Origin: Devosia sp.
GTDB taxonomy: Bacteria; Pseudomonadota; Alphaproteobacteria; Rhizobiales; Devosiaceae
NCBI RefSeq assembly: GCF_017744655.1
Contig: NZ_JAGIAW010000002.1
Location: 62,001 to 126,000 of the forward strand
Direction of reading: 5' to 3'
DNA length: 64,000 bases
Below the pieces are notes generated by a model. It made no database searches, was not told where the DNA came from, and worked only from the letters and a program-made list of their open reading frames with translations. How positions within the stretch are numbered: position 1 is the first letter of the stretch; every line of letters begins with the position of its first letter. Shown piece after piece: positions 50,965 through 60,570 of this stretch. The translations under genes were made by a program, and so were the position numbers.

Positions 50965-51879
50965 ATGAAGCAGGTTGCCCTCAGCGCCCTTGTGCTACTT
51001 TCGAGCGCCGCCACCCAGCAAGTGCTTGCCGCAGACTATGGCGCCTTCCCCGGCCTGCGCCCGTCCTATCCCGATCAGTGGCAGCCGGAAGCAGATGATC
51101 CGCTGAGCTTTGAGGCCGGTGTGCGTTATTGGTATTCGCGTGGCGGTCAGCAGTTGTCCCTTAATGGCGAGACATTGCGGACCAACGATACGAGCCACAT
51201 TCTCGAAGGCCACTTCCGGATCAACGACGACTATACCGGATCCTACGTCAAGGGCACCGGTGGCTACGCCTTCGCAACCGAAGGAACCTATAGTTCAAAC
51301 CTCCTTCCCGGTGATGTGGGGTTTACCGGCGGTCAGATTGGCCACGTGGGCGCCGACTTCGGCTATATGCCGTTCGGCAATGAGACGTTTCGTGTCGGTG
51401 GCCTCGTCGGCTACCAATATCTCAAGGAATCGCCCGACAAGGCCCGTGCCGACATCCTGAAGTTCGACGGTCTACACGTGCATGCTCTGCGTCTCGGCGT
51501 TACGGCCAAGGCCGAATTGAGCACGTTCGCCGACATCACTGCCGAGGTCGCCGGCGTTCCCTATGCTTGGGTCACGGGTACCACTCCCAGCTATGTCATT
51601 CCCAACACAGCTATTGGCGGCATGACTGCCAACCGCGTTACGGGCTCTATTGATGGGGCGGCTTATGGTGCCAGCGGCGAACTGATGCTCGGTTTGCACC
51701 CGACAGAAAACTTGACGGTTCGGGTTGGCGGTAGAGGCTGGTGGCTAAACGGGCCTGCCAGTGCAAATACGACCTATTCGAACACGGCCACGCCGAACGT
51801 AACCTATACAGCGGGCACCGTGGATAACCTGTCGCTATTCCGCTACGGCGCGCTGCTCGAAGTCACCGGCCGCTTCTAG
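50965..51879 (+). CDS. outer-membrane beta-barrel protein
   Basis: Signal peptide ...VLAADYG, alternating beta pattern (EAGVRYWYSRGG), terminal aromatic ...LLEVTGRF. Confidence 0.8.
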   Translation: MKQVALSALVLLSSAATQQVLAADYGAFPGLRPSYPDQWQPEADDPLSFEAGVRYWYSRGGQQLSLNGETLRTNDTSHILEGHFRINDDYTGSYVKGTGGYAFATEGTYSSNLLPGDVGFTGGQIGHVGADFGYMPFGNETFRVGGLVGYQYLKESPDKARADILKFDGLHVHALRLGVTAKAELSTFADITAEVAGVPYAWVTGTTPSYVIPNTAIGGMTANRVTGSIDGAAYGASGELMLGLHPTENLTVRVGGRGWWLNGPASANTTYSNTATPNVTYTAGTVDNLSLFRYGALLEVTGRF

Positions 51880-51923
51880 TTTAGGGACGCAGCCGCTTCC
51901 AAGCTTCCTCAAAAACACACCGT

Positions 51924-51946
51924 GTCATTCCCGCGAAAGCGGGAAT
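51924..51946. repeat. single arm of the 23830-23902 REP-like repeat
   Basis: gtcattcccgcgaaagcgggaat identical to arm 1 at 23831-23853. Confidence 0.85.
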
Positions 51947-52068
51947 CTCCGTTTCTTTCCCTCCCCCGCTTCGCCCGCGGGCGCTTGCTCTCCCACGGTC
52001 CAGAGGCTAAGTCTTGCCCGCGTTCGGCCGCGGGCCGGGCGGTCCGTCCATTTACCCAGGTTTCTTCC

Positions 52069-53736
52069 GTGACCGACCAGCTCAGAATTGCGCTCGCCCA
52101 GCTCAATCCCAAGGTTGGCGACCTTCCCGGCAATCTCGCTTTGGCCCAGAAGGCCCTTGCCGATGCGGTTGCCGCCAAGGCCGACATCCTGATGTTTTCC
52201 GAGCTGTTCCTGACCGGCTATTTCCCGGACGACCTGCTCTTCAAGCCCCAGTTCGTCACCGACGCCATGGCATCAGCCCAGACGCTGGCCGCCGAAACCG
52301 CCGGCACCGATGTCGTCCTCGTCCTCCCCACCATCTGGAAGGACCAGACCGGTCTCCACAACGCCGTCATCGTCGCCGAAAAGGGCCATATCTTCGCCCT
52401 GCGCTTCAAGCGCGAGCTGCCCAATGACGACGTCTTCTACGAAAAGCGCTATTTCGCCGCCGGCCCGCTGCCTCTCCCGGTGACGATCAAGGGCGTCTCG
52501 GTCGGCATCCCGATCTGCGAAGACATCTGGCACCCCTGGGTCTGCGAACACCTGATGCGGGAAGGCGCCGAAATCCTGCTCTGCCCCAATGGTTCGCCCT
52601 ACTGGACCAACAAGCAGCACATCCGCAAGGAGCTGGTGCGCAAGCACGCTGTCGAGCATGACGTGCCCCTGATCTATCTCAACCAGGTCGGCGGCCAGGA
52701 CGAACTGGTCTTCGACGGCGCCTCCTTCGCCATCGCCCCCGGCGATAAGTTGGTCCTCCAGGGCAAAAGCTTCGAAACCGACTTCCTGATCTCCGACTGG
52801 CGCCGCGACGGCGACACCTGGACCTCGACCAATGGGCGCATCGAAGAACTGACCTCGGTGGAAGAGGCCCCTTGGCGCGCCGCCGTCCTCGGCCTTCGCG
52901 ACTATGTCTTCAAGAACGGTTTTAGCCACGTCGTCCTCGGCCTCTCCGGCGGCATCGACAGCGCCGTCGTCGCCGCCATGGCCGTCGATGCATTCGGACC
53001 CGAAAAAGTCCACTGCATCATGCTGCCCTATCGTTACACGTCCGATGAAAGCCTCAAGGACGCCAAGGATTGCGCCGAGCGTCTCGGCGTGCGCTACGAC
53101 GTGGTCTCGATCGGCAATCCCGTTGACGACGCCCTCGTCGAACTCGCACCCATCTTCGACAATCGTCCCGCCGATCTCGCCGAAGAAAACATCCAGTCGC
53201 GCATGCGCGGCGTCGTGCTCATGGCCGTCTCCAACAAGCTCGGCTCCATGCTGCTCACCACCGGCAACAAGTCCGAAATGGGCGTCGGCTACGCCACCAT
53301 CTATGGCGACATGAACGGTGGCTACAATCCGCTCAAGGACATGTTCAAGATGGAAGTCTATGCGCTGGCCGATTGGCGCAACAAGCACATGCCCGGCGAC
53401 AGTTTTGGGCCCACGGGCGAGGTCATCCCCCAGTCCATCATCGACAAGGCCCCCTCGGCCGAACTCCGCCCCAACCAGACCGATCAGGACAGCCTGCCGC
53501 CCTATCCGGTGCTGGACGATATCCTGCGCTCCATCGTCGAGGACGAAATGAGCCTCGGCGATGTCGTCGCCCGCGGCCACGATCCCGCCCTCGTCAAGCG
53601 CATCGAACGCCTCATCAATATTGCCGAATACAAGCGCCGCCAGTCCGCGCCGGGTCCGAAACTGACCCCGCGCGCCTTCGGCCTCGGCCGCAAATACCCC
53701 ATCACCAATGGCTATAAGGACGTGACCGTCGGATGA
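52069..53736 (+). CDS. nadE: glutamine-dependent NAD+ synthase (nitrilase + synthetase)
   Basis: LRIALAQLNPKVGDLPGNL, GLSGGIDSAVVAAMAVDAFG, TGNKSEMGVGYATIYGDM; GTG start preferred over the ORF-track start, which lies in repeat sequence. Confidence 0.92.
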   Translation: MTDQLRIALAQLNPKVGDLPGNLALAQKALADAVAAKADILMFSELFLTGYFPDDLLFKPQFVTDAMASAQTLAAETAGTDVVLVLPTIWKDQTGLHNAVIVAEKGHIFALRFKRELPNDDVFYEKRYFAAGPLPLPVTIKGVSVGIPICEDIWHPWVCEHLMREGAEILLCPNGSPYWTNKQHIRKELVRKHAVEHDVPLIYLNQVGGQDELVFDGASFAIAPGDKLVLQGKSFETDFLISDWRRDGDTWTSTNGRIEELTSVEEAPWRAAVLGLRDYVFKNGFSHVVLGLSGGIDSAVVAAMAVDAFGPEKVHCIMLPYRYTSDESLKDAKDCAERLGVRYDVVSIGNPVDDALVELAPIFDNRPADLAEENIQSRMRGVVLMAVSNKLGSMLLTTGNKSEMGVGYATIYGDMNGGYNPLKDMFKMEVYALADWRNKHMPGDSFGPTGEVIPQSIIDKAPSAELRPNQTDQDSLPPYPVLDDILRSIVEDEMSLGDVVARGHDPALVKRIERLINIAEYKRRQSAPGPKLTPRAFGLGRKYPITNGYKDVTVG

Positions 53737-55058
53737 CCGTCGTTCGCTGGGCCCCGTCTCCCACGGGCCGCATCCATCTCGGCAATGCCCGCCCGGCGCT
53801 GCTCAACTGGTTCTTCGCCCGCCGCACCGGCGGCCGCTACGTCCTGCGCATGGACGATACGGACCTCGCGCGCTCCACCCGCGAATTCGCCGATGGCATC
53901 GAGGTCGACCTGGCCTGGCTCGGCGTCACGCCCGATCTGCTCGTCCGCCAGTCCGAACGCACCGCGCTCTACGACGCCGCCCGCGATAAGCTGATCGCCG
54001 CCGGCCGCCTCTACCCGGCCTACGAAACCGAAGACGAACTCGACCGCAAGCGCGCCCGCGCCCGCCTCCTCGGCAAGCCCCCGATCTACGATCGCGCCGC
54101 CCTGAACCTCACCGAAGAAGACAAGGCCAAAAACGAAGCCGAAGGCCGCAAGCCCCATTGGCGCTTCAAGCTCGACGGGCGTCCGGTGCAATTTGAAGAC
54201 CTCATCAAGGGCCAGCAGACGGTCAACACCGCCTCCATGTCCGACCCGGTCCTCATTCGCGCCGACGGCTCCTATCTCTATACGCTGCCCTCGGTCGTCG
54301 ATGACATCGACCTGGGCATCACCCACGTCATTCGCGGCGAAGACCATGTCTCCAATACCGGCACCCAGATCGAGATCATCGAGGCTCTGGGCGGCACGGT
54401 CCCGACCTTCGCCCATCACAATCTCCTCACCGATGCCGCTGGCCAGGGTTTTTCCAAGCGCCTGGGTTCTCAGTCCATCTCCGATTTCCGCACTGAAGGC
54501 TACGAGCCGCTCGCCGTGGCCATCATGGCGACCCTGACCGGCACCAGCCTGCCCATCGAACCCTATGCTGGCCTCGACGCCATCGCCGAAAAACTCGAAC
54601 TGTCGATGATTTCGCACGGCGCCGCCCGCTTCGATCCCGCCGAACTCGACAGCCTCAACGCGCGCCTCCTCCACACCATGTCCTACGAGGAAGCGCTGCC
54701 GCGTCTCTCCTCCATGGGCCTCGAAGGCGAAGCCATCTGGCTCCTCCTGCGCGAAAATCTCGTGCGCTTCCCCGATATCGTGGAATGGTCAAAGCTCGTC
54801 ACCGGCCCCATCGAGCCGGTCGTTGCCGAAGAAGATCGCGAATTCCTCGATCTCGCCAAGGCCATGCTGCCGCCCGAGCCGTGGGACGAAACCACCTGGG
54901 CCACCTGGACCAACGCCCTGAAGGGCGCCACTGGCCGCAAGGGCAAAGCCCTGTTCCTGCCGCTGCGCATGGTCCTCACGGGCCGTCACGATGGCCCGGA
55001 ACTTAAGTCCCTGCTCGTCCTGCTTGGGCGTAAGGCGTGTCTGGACCGACTACCCTGA
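53733..55058 (+). CDS. gltX: glutamyl-tRNA synthetase (short alphaproteobacterial type)
   Basis: RWAPSPTGRIHLGNARPALLNWFFAR; GFSKRLGS; ATGA overlap with nadE. Confidence 0.92.
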   Translation: MTVVRWAPSPTGRIHLGNARPALLNWFFARRTGGRYVLRMDDTDLARSTREFADGIEVDLAWLGVTPDLLVRQSERTALYDAARDKLIAAGRLYPAYETEDELDRKRARARLLGKPPIYDRAALNLTEEDKAKNEAEGRKPHWRFKLDGRPVQFEDLIKGQQTVNTASMSDPVLIRADGSYLYTLPSVVDDIDLGITHVIRGEDHVSNTGTQIEIIEALGGTVPTFAHHNLLTDAAGQGFSKRLGSQSISDFRTEGYEPLAVAIMATLTGTSLPIEPYAGLDAIAEKLELSMISHGAARFDPAELDSLNARLLHTMSYEEALPRLSSMGLEGEAIWLLLRENLVRFPDIVEWSKLVTGPIEPVVAEEDREFLDLAKAMLPPEPWDETTWATWTNALKGATGRKGKALFLPLRMVLTGRHDGPELKSLLVLLGRKACLDRLP

Positions 55059-56160
55059 CGGTCTTGTCCCCGAAGTGGACGATCCGCAAGTCTGCCTCGG
55101 CCGGCGCCTGGTTGGCAGCGGGGCGAACTGCAACTTCGCCTGGGCCTGTCGGGCGTGGACGGGGCAGGGGGACATCGATCATGGCGACCGCCGCGACAGC
55201 CTCGACCGGCGCCGCCTGAACGGGCGTCACCGGCACCACGCCACGCGGATCGCGCCGGGGCAGGGGAAACGACAGGCCCGCAATATCGATCATCGCCCGC
55301 GCATCCCCGCCGCCTGAAGCCGTCAGCGTCACCGTGCCGTCATTCTTCGGCGCCACCTTGCAACTGGCATTCTTGTCGAACTGGTTGCGATAGGCGAAGG
55401 CGGTCGGCAGCGACGTATAGGGCGCGCCATACATATTGCGCATCTGCTCCGGCTCCTGGCCGGGATTGTCGTAATAATAGAGCTCGACCTGCGTATTGGG
55501 ACACATGGCCTGACACTGCTGCGCATCATTGCCGATATAGTCCGGCAGGGTGGAATAGCTGATGGGCCAGAAATACCCGTCCGAAAGCCGCACGCAGACC
55601 GTGCGCACCGTCGCATAGCCCTGGTAGCCCCAGTAATCCCCACCATCGACGAAATCGCCATTGGTGAAGTCGCCTTCCGAGGTCGAGCCAAAGACCCGGT
55701 CGAAAACGGACTGGCGTTCCTGATTGAATGTCGCGCTCGAGCCTGAATTGCAGCCGAAGCGTGCCATTTCCTGGAGGATTGCCTCGCGCTGCTGCGCCAC
55801 GGCATTGGCCGTATCGACCGACTGGGAAACCCGCGCATAGTCGTCACGCAGCTGCAGCACCGCGCGTGCAATCTGCTGGCACTGCCGCGTCAACTGTTGC
55901 CCGGCCCGCGCCGCGTCGTTGCAGCCCTGGCGGATATATTGGCTTTCCGCTGCCTGCACGTCGCGCTGCAATTGCCGCGCCGCACCCGAATTGTTCTGCA
56001 TCTGCCGGAAATCGCCATTGCGATCGAACTGATAGAGCGCGCTTTCCAGCTGCCGGCACTGCGTCGATTGGGCATAGACGGTCTGCACATCGAGCGAGAA
56101 AAGCAGCGCCGCCAGGAGCAGCAAAATCGATGCGCGAAAACCGGAAGCAGATATGGTCAC
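55003..56160 (-). CDS. DUF2865-type protein
   Basis: CVRLSDGYFWPISYSTLPDYIGNDAQQCQAMCPNTQVELYYY; signal peptide. Confidence 0.85.
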   Translation of the reverse strand: MTISASGFRASILLLLAALLFSLDVQTVYAQSTQCRQLESALYQFDRNGDFRQMQNNSGAARQLQRDVQAAESQYIRQGCNDAARAGQQLTRQCQQIARAVLQLRDDYARVSQSVDTANAVAQQREAILQEMARFGCNSGSSATFNQERQSVFDRVFGSTSEGDFTNGDFVDGGDYWGYQGYATVRTVCVRLSDGYFWPISYSTLPDYIGNDAQQCQAMCPNTQVELYYYDNPGQEPEQMRNMYGAPYTSLPTAFAYRNQFDKNASCKVAPKNDGTVTLTASGGGDARAMIDIAGLSFPLPRRDPRGVVPVTPVQAAPVEAVAAVAMIDVPLPRPRPTGPGEVAVRPAANQAPAEADLRIVHFGDKTVRVVGPDTPYAQAGRAGT

Positions 56161-56298
56161 GAATGGGTCCTGTTCGTCGGCCAGAAGAGGTGGCCGTATG
56201 TCGCCTTAAGACATCGCTGGCGAGGATGGCAACACTATAGCAATCTGAAACGCCGACGATATCGCCGCCGAGCAACACAAAAGAGAGATCGCCCGTCC

Positions 56299-57306
56299 AT
56301 GAAACTCGCCACCCTCCGCGCGAACCGCCCCGACGGGCAATTGGTTGTCGTCTCCCACGATCTCACTCGCTGCGTTTCCGCCGGCCGCATTGCCCCCAGC
56401 CTTCAAGCGGCGCTGGACGATTGGGACCGTCTTTCTCCCGCTCTCGCTGCCCTTTCCACTCAACTCGACAAGGGCGAAATATCAGGCCAGACCTTCGAGC
56501 CGTCCGCCGTTCTCGCCCCGCTTCCTCGCGCTTTCCAGTGGATCGACGGCGCCGGATATATGGGCCATCTCGAGCGCGTCCGGTCCCTGAAGGGTAGCAA
56601 GGACGAAGAACTGCAATCCGTCCGCCCCTTGCTCTATCAGGGCGGCTCCGATTCGCTCTCCGGCGCCTCCGACCCCATCGTCGTCCCCGAAGACGATCTT
56701 GCCCTCGATTTCGAGGTGGAAGTCGCCGTCATCATCGGCGCCGTGCCAATGCGCCCCAGCCGCGAACAGGCGGCCTCAGCCATTCGCCTCGTCACCATCT
56801 GCAACGACGTCTCCCTGCGCCGCCTCGTCGCCGACGACCTGCAAAACGGCTTTGGCTTCTTCCATTCAAAACCCTCCACCAGCTTCGCTCCCGTCGTCGT
56901 CACCCCCGACACCCTCGGCGACCGCTGGCGCGACAACCGCCTGCACCTGCCGGTGCGCGTCGAGGTCAATGGCACGCTTTACGGTCAGCCCAATGCCGGC
57001 GTGGATGTCCACTTCGATCTCGTCGACCTCATCGTCGAGGCCGCCCGCACCCGCCAGCTCGGCGCCGGCACCATCATCGGCTCGGGCACCATCGCCAACC
57101 ATCACGATGCGACCCTGCCCATCAAGGAAGACGGCATCGGCTTTGGCTGCATCGCCGAGGCGCGCACCGCCGAAAAGGCCAAATTCGGCCGCGCCCGCAC
57201 GCCCTTCCTCAAGCCCGGCGACCGCGTCCGCATCGCCGCCATCGGCACCGGCAATCGCTCTGTTTTCGGCGATATCGACCAGACTGTGGTGGCGCTGCGA
57301 CCCTGA
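56299..57306 (+). CDS. fumarylacetoacetate hydrolase-family protein
   Basis: DLALDFEVEVAVIIGAVPM, GFGFFHSKPSTSFAPVVVTPD, GTIIGSGTIAN. Confidence 0.9.
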   Translation: MKLATLRANRPDGQLVVVSHDLTRCVSAGRIAPSLQAALDDWDRLSPALAALSTQLDKGEISGQTFEPSAVLAPLPRAFQWIDGAGYMGHLERVRSLKGSKDEELQSVRPLLYQGGSDSLSGASDPIVVPEDDLALDFEVEVAVIIGAVPMRPSREQAASAIRLVTICNDVSLRRLVADDLQNGFGFFHSKPSTSFAPVVVTPDTLGDRWRDNRLHLPVRVEVNGTLYGQPNAGVDVHFDLVDLIVEAARTRQLGAGTIIGSGTIANHHDATLPIKEDGIGFGCIAEARTAEKAKFGRARTPFLKPGDRVRIAAIGTGNRSVFGDIDQTVVALRP

Positions 57307-57450
57307 CCGCAATTCGGTAACATTCCTGTGTTGGCGTTGGGGGCGTCACGGCCCCGTGGCACTGTCGGCCCGTCGGATGGAGGAGCCGGCAGGTTTCGTC
57401 GGACCGTTGGAGCGGTCCGTACTGTGTTCAAGCATGTTGAGGGTGCATTG

Positions 57451-57897
57451 ATGATTTCGAAGAAATTCATGGGTATCGCCATTGCGGGGCTCCTCGCCGC
57501 CGGCACTGTCGCCGCCCTGGCGCAGGAATTCGTGGCCCCCGCGACGCCCGAAGAGGCTGTCACCATGCGCAAGAACCTGATGCGCGAAGATGGCGGCATT
57601 CTGCGTAGTGCCGGTAACCTCACCGGTGCTGAGGCCGTCGCCGCCCTGACCAAGCTGCGCGACAACTACAGTCACATCCCAGCCCTTTTCCCCGAAGGCT
57701 CTATCGTCGGCGAATCCGAAGCGCTCCCCGTCATCTGGGAAAATTTCGACGCCTTCACCGCCATCGTCGATACCGGCATCACTGCCGCAGAAGCCGGCAT
57801 TGCCGCCGCTGACGCAGGCGATGCCGCGGCCTATGCCGCAGCCCTCCAGACCATTGGCGGCACCTGCGGCCAGTGCCATCAGCAGTTTCGCGGGTAA
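57451..57897 (+). CDS. class II cytochrome c (cytochrome c')
   Basis: Signal peptide; C-terminal GGTCGQCHQQFRG haem motif; MRKNLMRED. Confidence 0.92.
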   Translation: MISKKFMGIAIAGLLAAGTVAALAQEFVAPATPEEAVTMRKNLMREDGGILRSAGNLTGAEAVAALTKLRDNYSHIPALFPEGSIVGESEALPVIWENFDAFTAIVDTGITAAEAGIAAADAGDAAAYAAALQTIGGTCGQCHQQFRG

Positions 57898-57956
57898 CTC
57901 CACGGCCGCGTCATAGGATCATCCTCCCTGGATGATGTTCGCCTCCAAAGCGAAAT

Positions 57957-57986
57957 GGGCGGCCCTCGGGCCGCCCTCTTTTCTTT
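57957..57986 (+). terminator. intrinsic terminator after cytochrome c'
   Basis: GGGCGGCCC-TC-GGGCCGCCC followed by TCTTTTCTTTT. Confidence 0.9.
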
Positions 57987-58027
57987 TGCGCTTGATTTAT
58001 TCACGGCGCCCGGCCAATCTCCGGCCC

Positions 58028-58072
58028 ATGAAGACCAAGTGCACCATTACCGTCTGCATTATTACCTGCTAA
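58028..58072 (+). CDS. candidate Cys-rich leader peptide of cysS
   Basis: ATG AAG ACC AAG TGC ACC ATT ACC GTC TGC ATT ATT ACC TGC TAA = MKTKCTITVCIITC*, 3 Cys in 14 residues, directly upstream of cysS. Confidence 0.65.
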   Translation: MKTKCTITVCIITC

Positions 58073-58144
58073 CCCAAGCGTTGGCGGAGCGGTCTTCTTC
58101 ATCTAAAATTCTCTGAAGATAGAGGCTCCCGCCAGAGCAAATGC

Positions 58145-59578
58145 ATGTCTGGCCCACAGGACCTCTCGATGACCCCGCAGATCGCCCTCTACAACACGCT
58201 CAGCCGCACCAAGGCGCCCTTCGCGCCCATGGATGCGAACAATGTGCGCATGTATGTCTGCGGTCCCACGGTCTATGACTTTGCCCATATCGGCAATGCG
58301 CGCCCGGTCATCGTTTTCGACGTGCTCTTCCGCCTGTTGCGCCATGTCTATGGCGAAAACCACGTCACCTATGTGCGCAACATCACCGACGTCGACGACA
58401 AGATCAACGCCCGCGCCCTGCGCGATTTCCCCGATCTGCCGCTCAACGAGGCGATCCGCAAGGTCACGGAAAAGACCGAGGACCAGTTCCTCGCCGACGT
58501 GAAGGCCCTCGGCACGCTGCAACCCACCCACCAGCCGCGCGCCACCGACAACATCACCGAGATGCAGACCCTGATCTCGGCGCTGATCGAAAAGAACCAC
58601 GCCTACAATGCCGGCGGCGAAGTCCTCTTCCGCACCCGTTCCATGGAAGATTACGGCCAGCTTTCCGGCCGCAACCTGGAAGACAACCTTGCCGGCGCCC
58701 GCGTCGCCGTCGAAGCGCACAAAGAAGACCCGGCCGACTTCGTCCTCTGGAAACTCTCCTCGGAAACCGAACCCGGCTGGCCGAGCCCCTGGGGCCGCGG
58801 CCGCCCCGGCTGGCACATCGAATGCTCCGCCATGTCCGAGCGCTATCTCGGCCAGACTTTTGACATCCATGGCGGCGGCCTCGATCTGATCTTCCCGCAC
58901 CATGAAAACGAAATCGCCCAGTCCCGTTGCGCCCACGGCACCCACGCCATGGCCAATGTCTGGATGCACAACGGCTTCCTGCAGGTCGAAGGACAGAAAA
59001 TGTCCAAGAGCCTCGGCAATTTCGTCACCATCAACGAACTCTTGGAAACCGGCGCCATGGGCGGCCGCGCCTGGATCGGCGACGTCCTGCGCCTTGCCAT
59101 GCTCATGACGCACTACCGCGAGCCCATCGACTTCACGGTCAAGCGCCTCGAAGAGGCCGAGGCAAAACTCCGCGACTGGCAACGCGCCGCCCGCGGCGCA
59201 ACCCTTGCCGAGGGTGACGCCCCCGACGCCTCGGTGGTCAATGAACTCGCCGACGACCTCAATTTCCACCGCGCCAGCGTCGCGCTCGATTTCATCGCCA
59301 AGAAAGCCAATCGCGAAGAAGGCAACGCCAAGCACTGCCTCGCCGCCACCCTGCGCTTCCTCGGCTTCAGCCTCGACAGCTTGCTGGACTCCAACGATGG
59401 CTGGGAAGCCCCCGCCCACATCGCCAACGCCATCGCCGACCGCCTCGCCGCCCTCAACGCCAAGGACTTTGCGAAGGCAGACACCATCCGCAACGAGCTG
59501 GCCGAACAAGGCATTGCCCTCCTCGACTACAAGGACGAACAGGGCCAGCGTGCGACCAAATGGGAAGTGAAGCGGTGA
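58145..59578 (+). CDS. cysS: cysteinyl-tRNA synthetase (start may be 58169)
   Basis: [40 protein letters not shown] at 58169 has AGGA about 8 nt upstream. Confidence 0.95.
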   Translation: MSGPQDLSMTPQIALYNTLSRTKAPFAPMDANNVRMYVCGPTVYDFAHIGNARPVIVFDVLFRLLRHVYGENHVTYVRNITDVDDKINARALRDFPDLPLNEAIRKVTEKTEDQFLADVKALGTLQPTHQPRATDNITEMQTLISALIEKNHAYNAGGEVLFRTRSMEDYGQLSGRNLEDNLAGARVAVEAHKEDPADFVLWKLSSETEPGWPSPWGRGRPGWHIECSAMSERYLGQTFDIHGGGLDLIFPHHENEIAQSRCAHGTHAMANVWMHNGFLQVEGQKMSKSLGNFVTINELLETGAMGGRAWIGDVLRLAMLMTHYREPIDFTVKRLEEAEAKLRDWQRAARGATLAEGDAPDASVVNELADDLNFHRASVALDFIAKKANREEGNAKHCLAATLRFLGFSLDSLLDSNDGWEAPAHIANAIADRLAALNAKDFAKADTIRNELAEQGIALLDYKDEQGQRATKWEVKR

Positions 59579-59593
59579 TGGTGGCCCCCGAGC

Positions 59594-59748
59594 ATACCCC
59601 TCACCCGTCTCGGCCTCCGGCCGATCCACCCTCTCCCGCAAGGGGCGAGGGCGGGCCAGCGCTTTTGATTGGCACATTGCCTGCCACCTCCGCCGGTCTG
59701 CCTTCTCCCCTTGCGGGAGAAGGTGCCCGGAGGGCGGATGAGGGGTAT
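59594..59748. repeat. intergenic inverted-repeat element
   Basis: Outer arms ATACCCCTCA (59594-59603) and TGAGGGGTAT (59739-59748); inner CCCTCTCCCGCAAGGGGCGAGGG versus CCTTCTCCCCTTGCGGGAGAAGG. Confidence 0.75.
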
Positions 59749-59802
59749 TCTTCGCCGAAGCATCGAAAAGTTTCCGGTCTCCTCCGCGGTCGTGCCCGCT
59801 CC

Positions 59803-60114
59803 ATGCGCCACGACCCGACCGAAGCCGAACAGCGGCTGTGGCGTCTCCTGCGAAGCCGTCGCTTCTCCGGCTTCAAATTCCGCCGGCAGTTTCCGGTCGA
59901 TCACTACATCGCCGACTTCGTCTGCCTCGATGCTCGTCTCATCATCGAAGCCGACGGCTCCCAACACGCTGAATCCCTCCGCGACCTCGTCCGCGACGCC
60001 TATCTCCATGCGCAAAATTTCCGCCTCCTCCGCCTCTGGAACAACGCCATCCTCGCCCGTCCCGACGACGTCAGCGAAACCATCTGGGCCACTCTCCACG
60101 AGAAACCCCAATGA
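59803..60114 (+). CDS. DUF559 endonuclease-domain protein
   Basis: MRHDPTEAEQRLWRLLRSRRFSGFKFRRQFPVDHYIADFVCLDARLIIEADGSQH; the in-frame upstream extension is repeat-derived. Confidence 0.85.
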   Translation: MRHDPTEAEQRLWRLLRSRRFSGFKFRRQFPVDHYIADFVCLDARLIIEADGSQHAESLRDLVRDAYLHAQNFRLLRLWNNAILARPDDVSETIWATLHEKPQ

Positions 60115-60186
60115 CCGCATTCCTCCTGACAGCCCCTGTCACCGCGACCCCATCTCCATGGTCTCCTCAACACAGGAGCTACCACC

Positions 60187-60570
60187 ATGCTTGATCACGT
60201 CGGAATTCTCGTCGCAGACTGGAACAAGACCAAGGCCTTCTACGACGCCGCCTTCGCCCCTCTGGGCATCAGCCTTCTGATGCAGGTACCGGAAGAATAT
60301 ACCGGCGGCGTCAAGGTTGCCGGCTATGGCAAGGGCCAGCCCGATTTCTGGCTGACCGAGGCCAAGGACACCGGCCCCGGCCGCCACTACGCCTTCGGCT
60401 CGGACAATCGCGCCGCCATCGACGCCTTCTATGCCGCCGCCATGGCTGCCGGTGGCCGCGATAATGGCGCGCCCGGCCTCCGCCCGCACTATAGCGAAAA
60501 CTACTACGCCGCCTTCGTCCTCGATCCCGATGGCAACAATATCGAAGTGGTCTGTCATGCCCCAGAATGA
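60187..60570 (+). CDS. VOC-family protein
   Basis: LDHVGILVADWNKTKAFYDAAFAPLGISL...YYAAFVLDPDGNNIEVVCH. Confidence 0.9.
   Translation: MLDHVGILVADWNKTKAFYDAAFAPLGISLLMQVPEEYTGGVKVAGYGKGQPDFWLTEAKDTGPGRHYAFGSDNRAAIDAFYAAAMAAGGRDNGAPGLRPHYSENYYAAFVLDPDGNNIEVVCHAPE

Noticed and set aside
51922-52068. N-terminal MSFPRKRESPFLSLPRFARGRLLSHG... extension of nadE in the ORF track
   Set aside because: It is translation of the intergenic REP-like repeat; the conserved NadE N-terminus begins at the GTG at 52069.
58103-59677. 524-aa minus-strand ORF
   Set aside because: Antisense shadow of cysS with a reversed-codon composition and no recognisable motif.
59560-59802. N-terminal extension of the DUF559 ORF
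   Set aside because: Low-complexity translation of an inverted repeat; kept only as a finding about repeat association, not as protein sequence.
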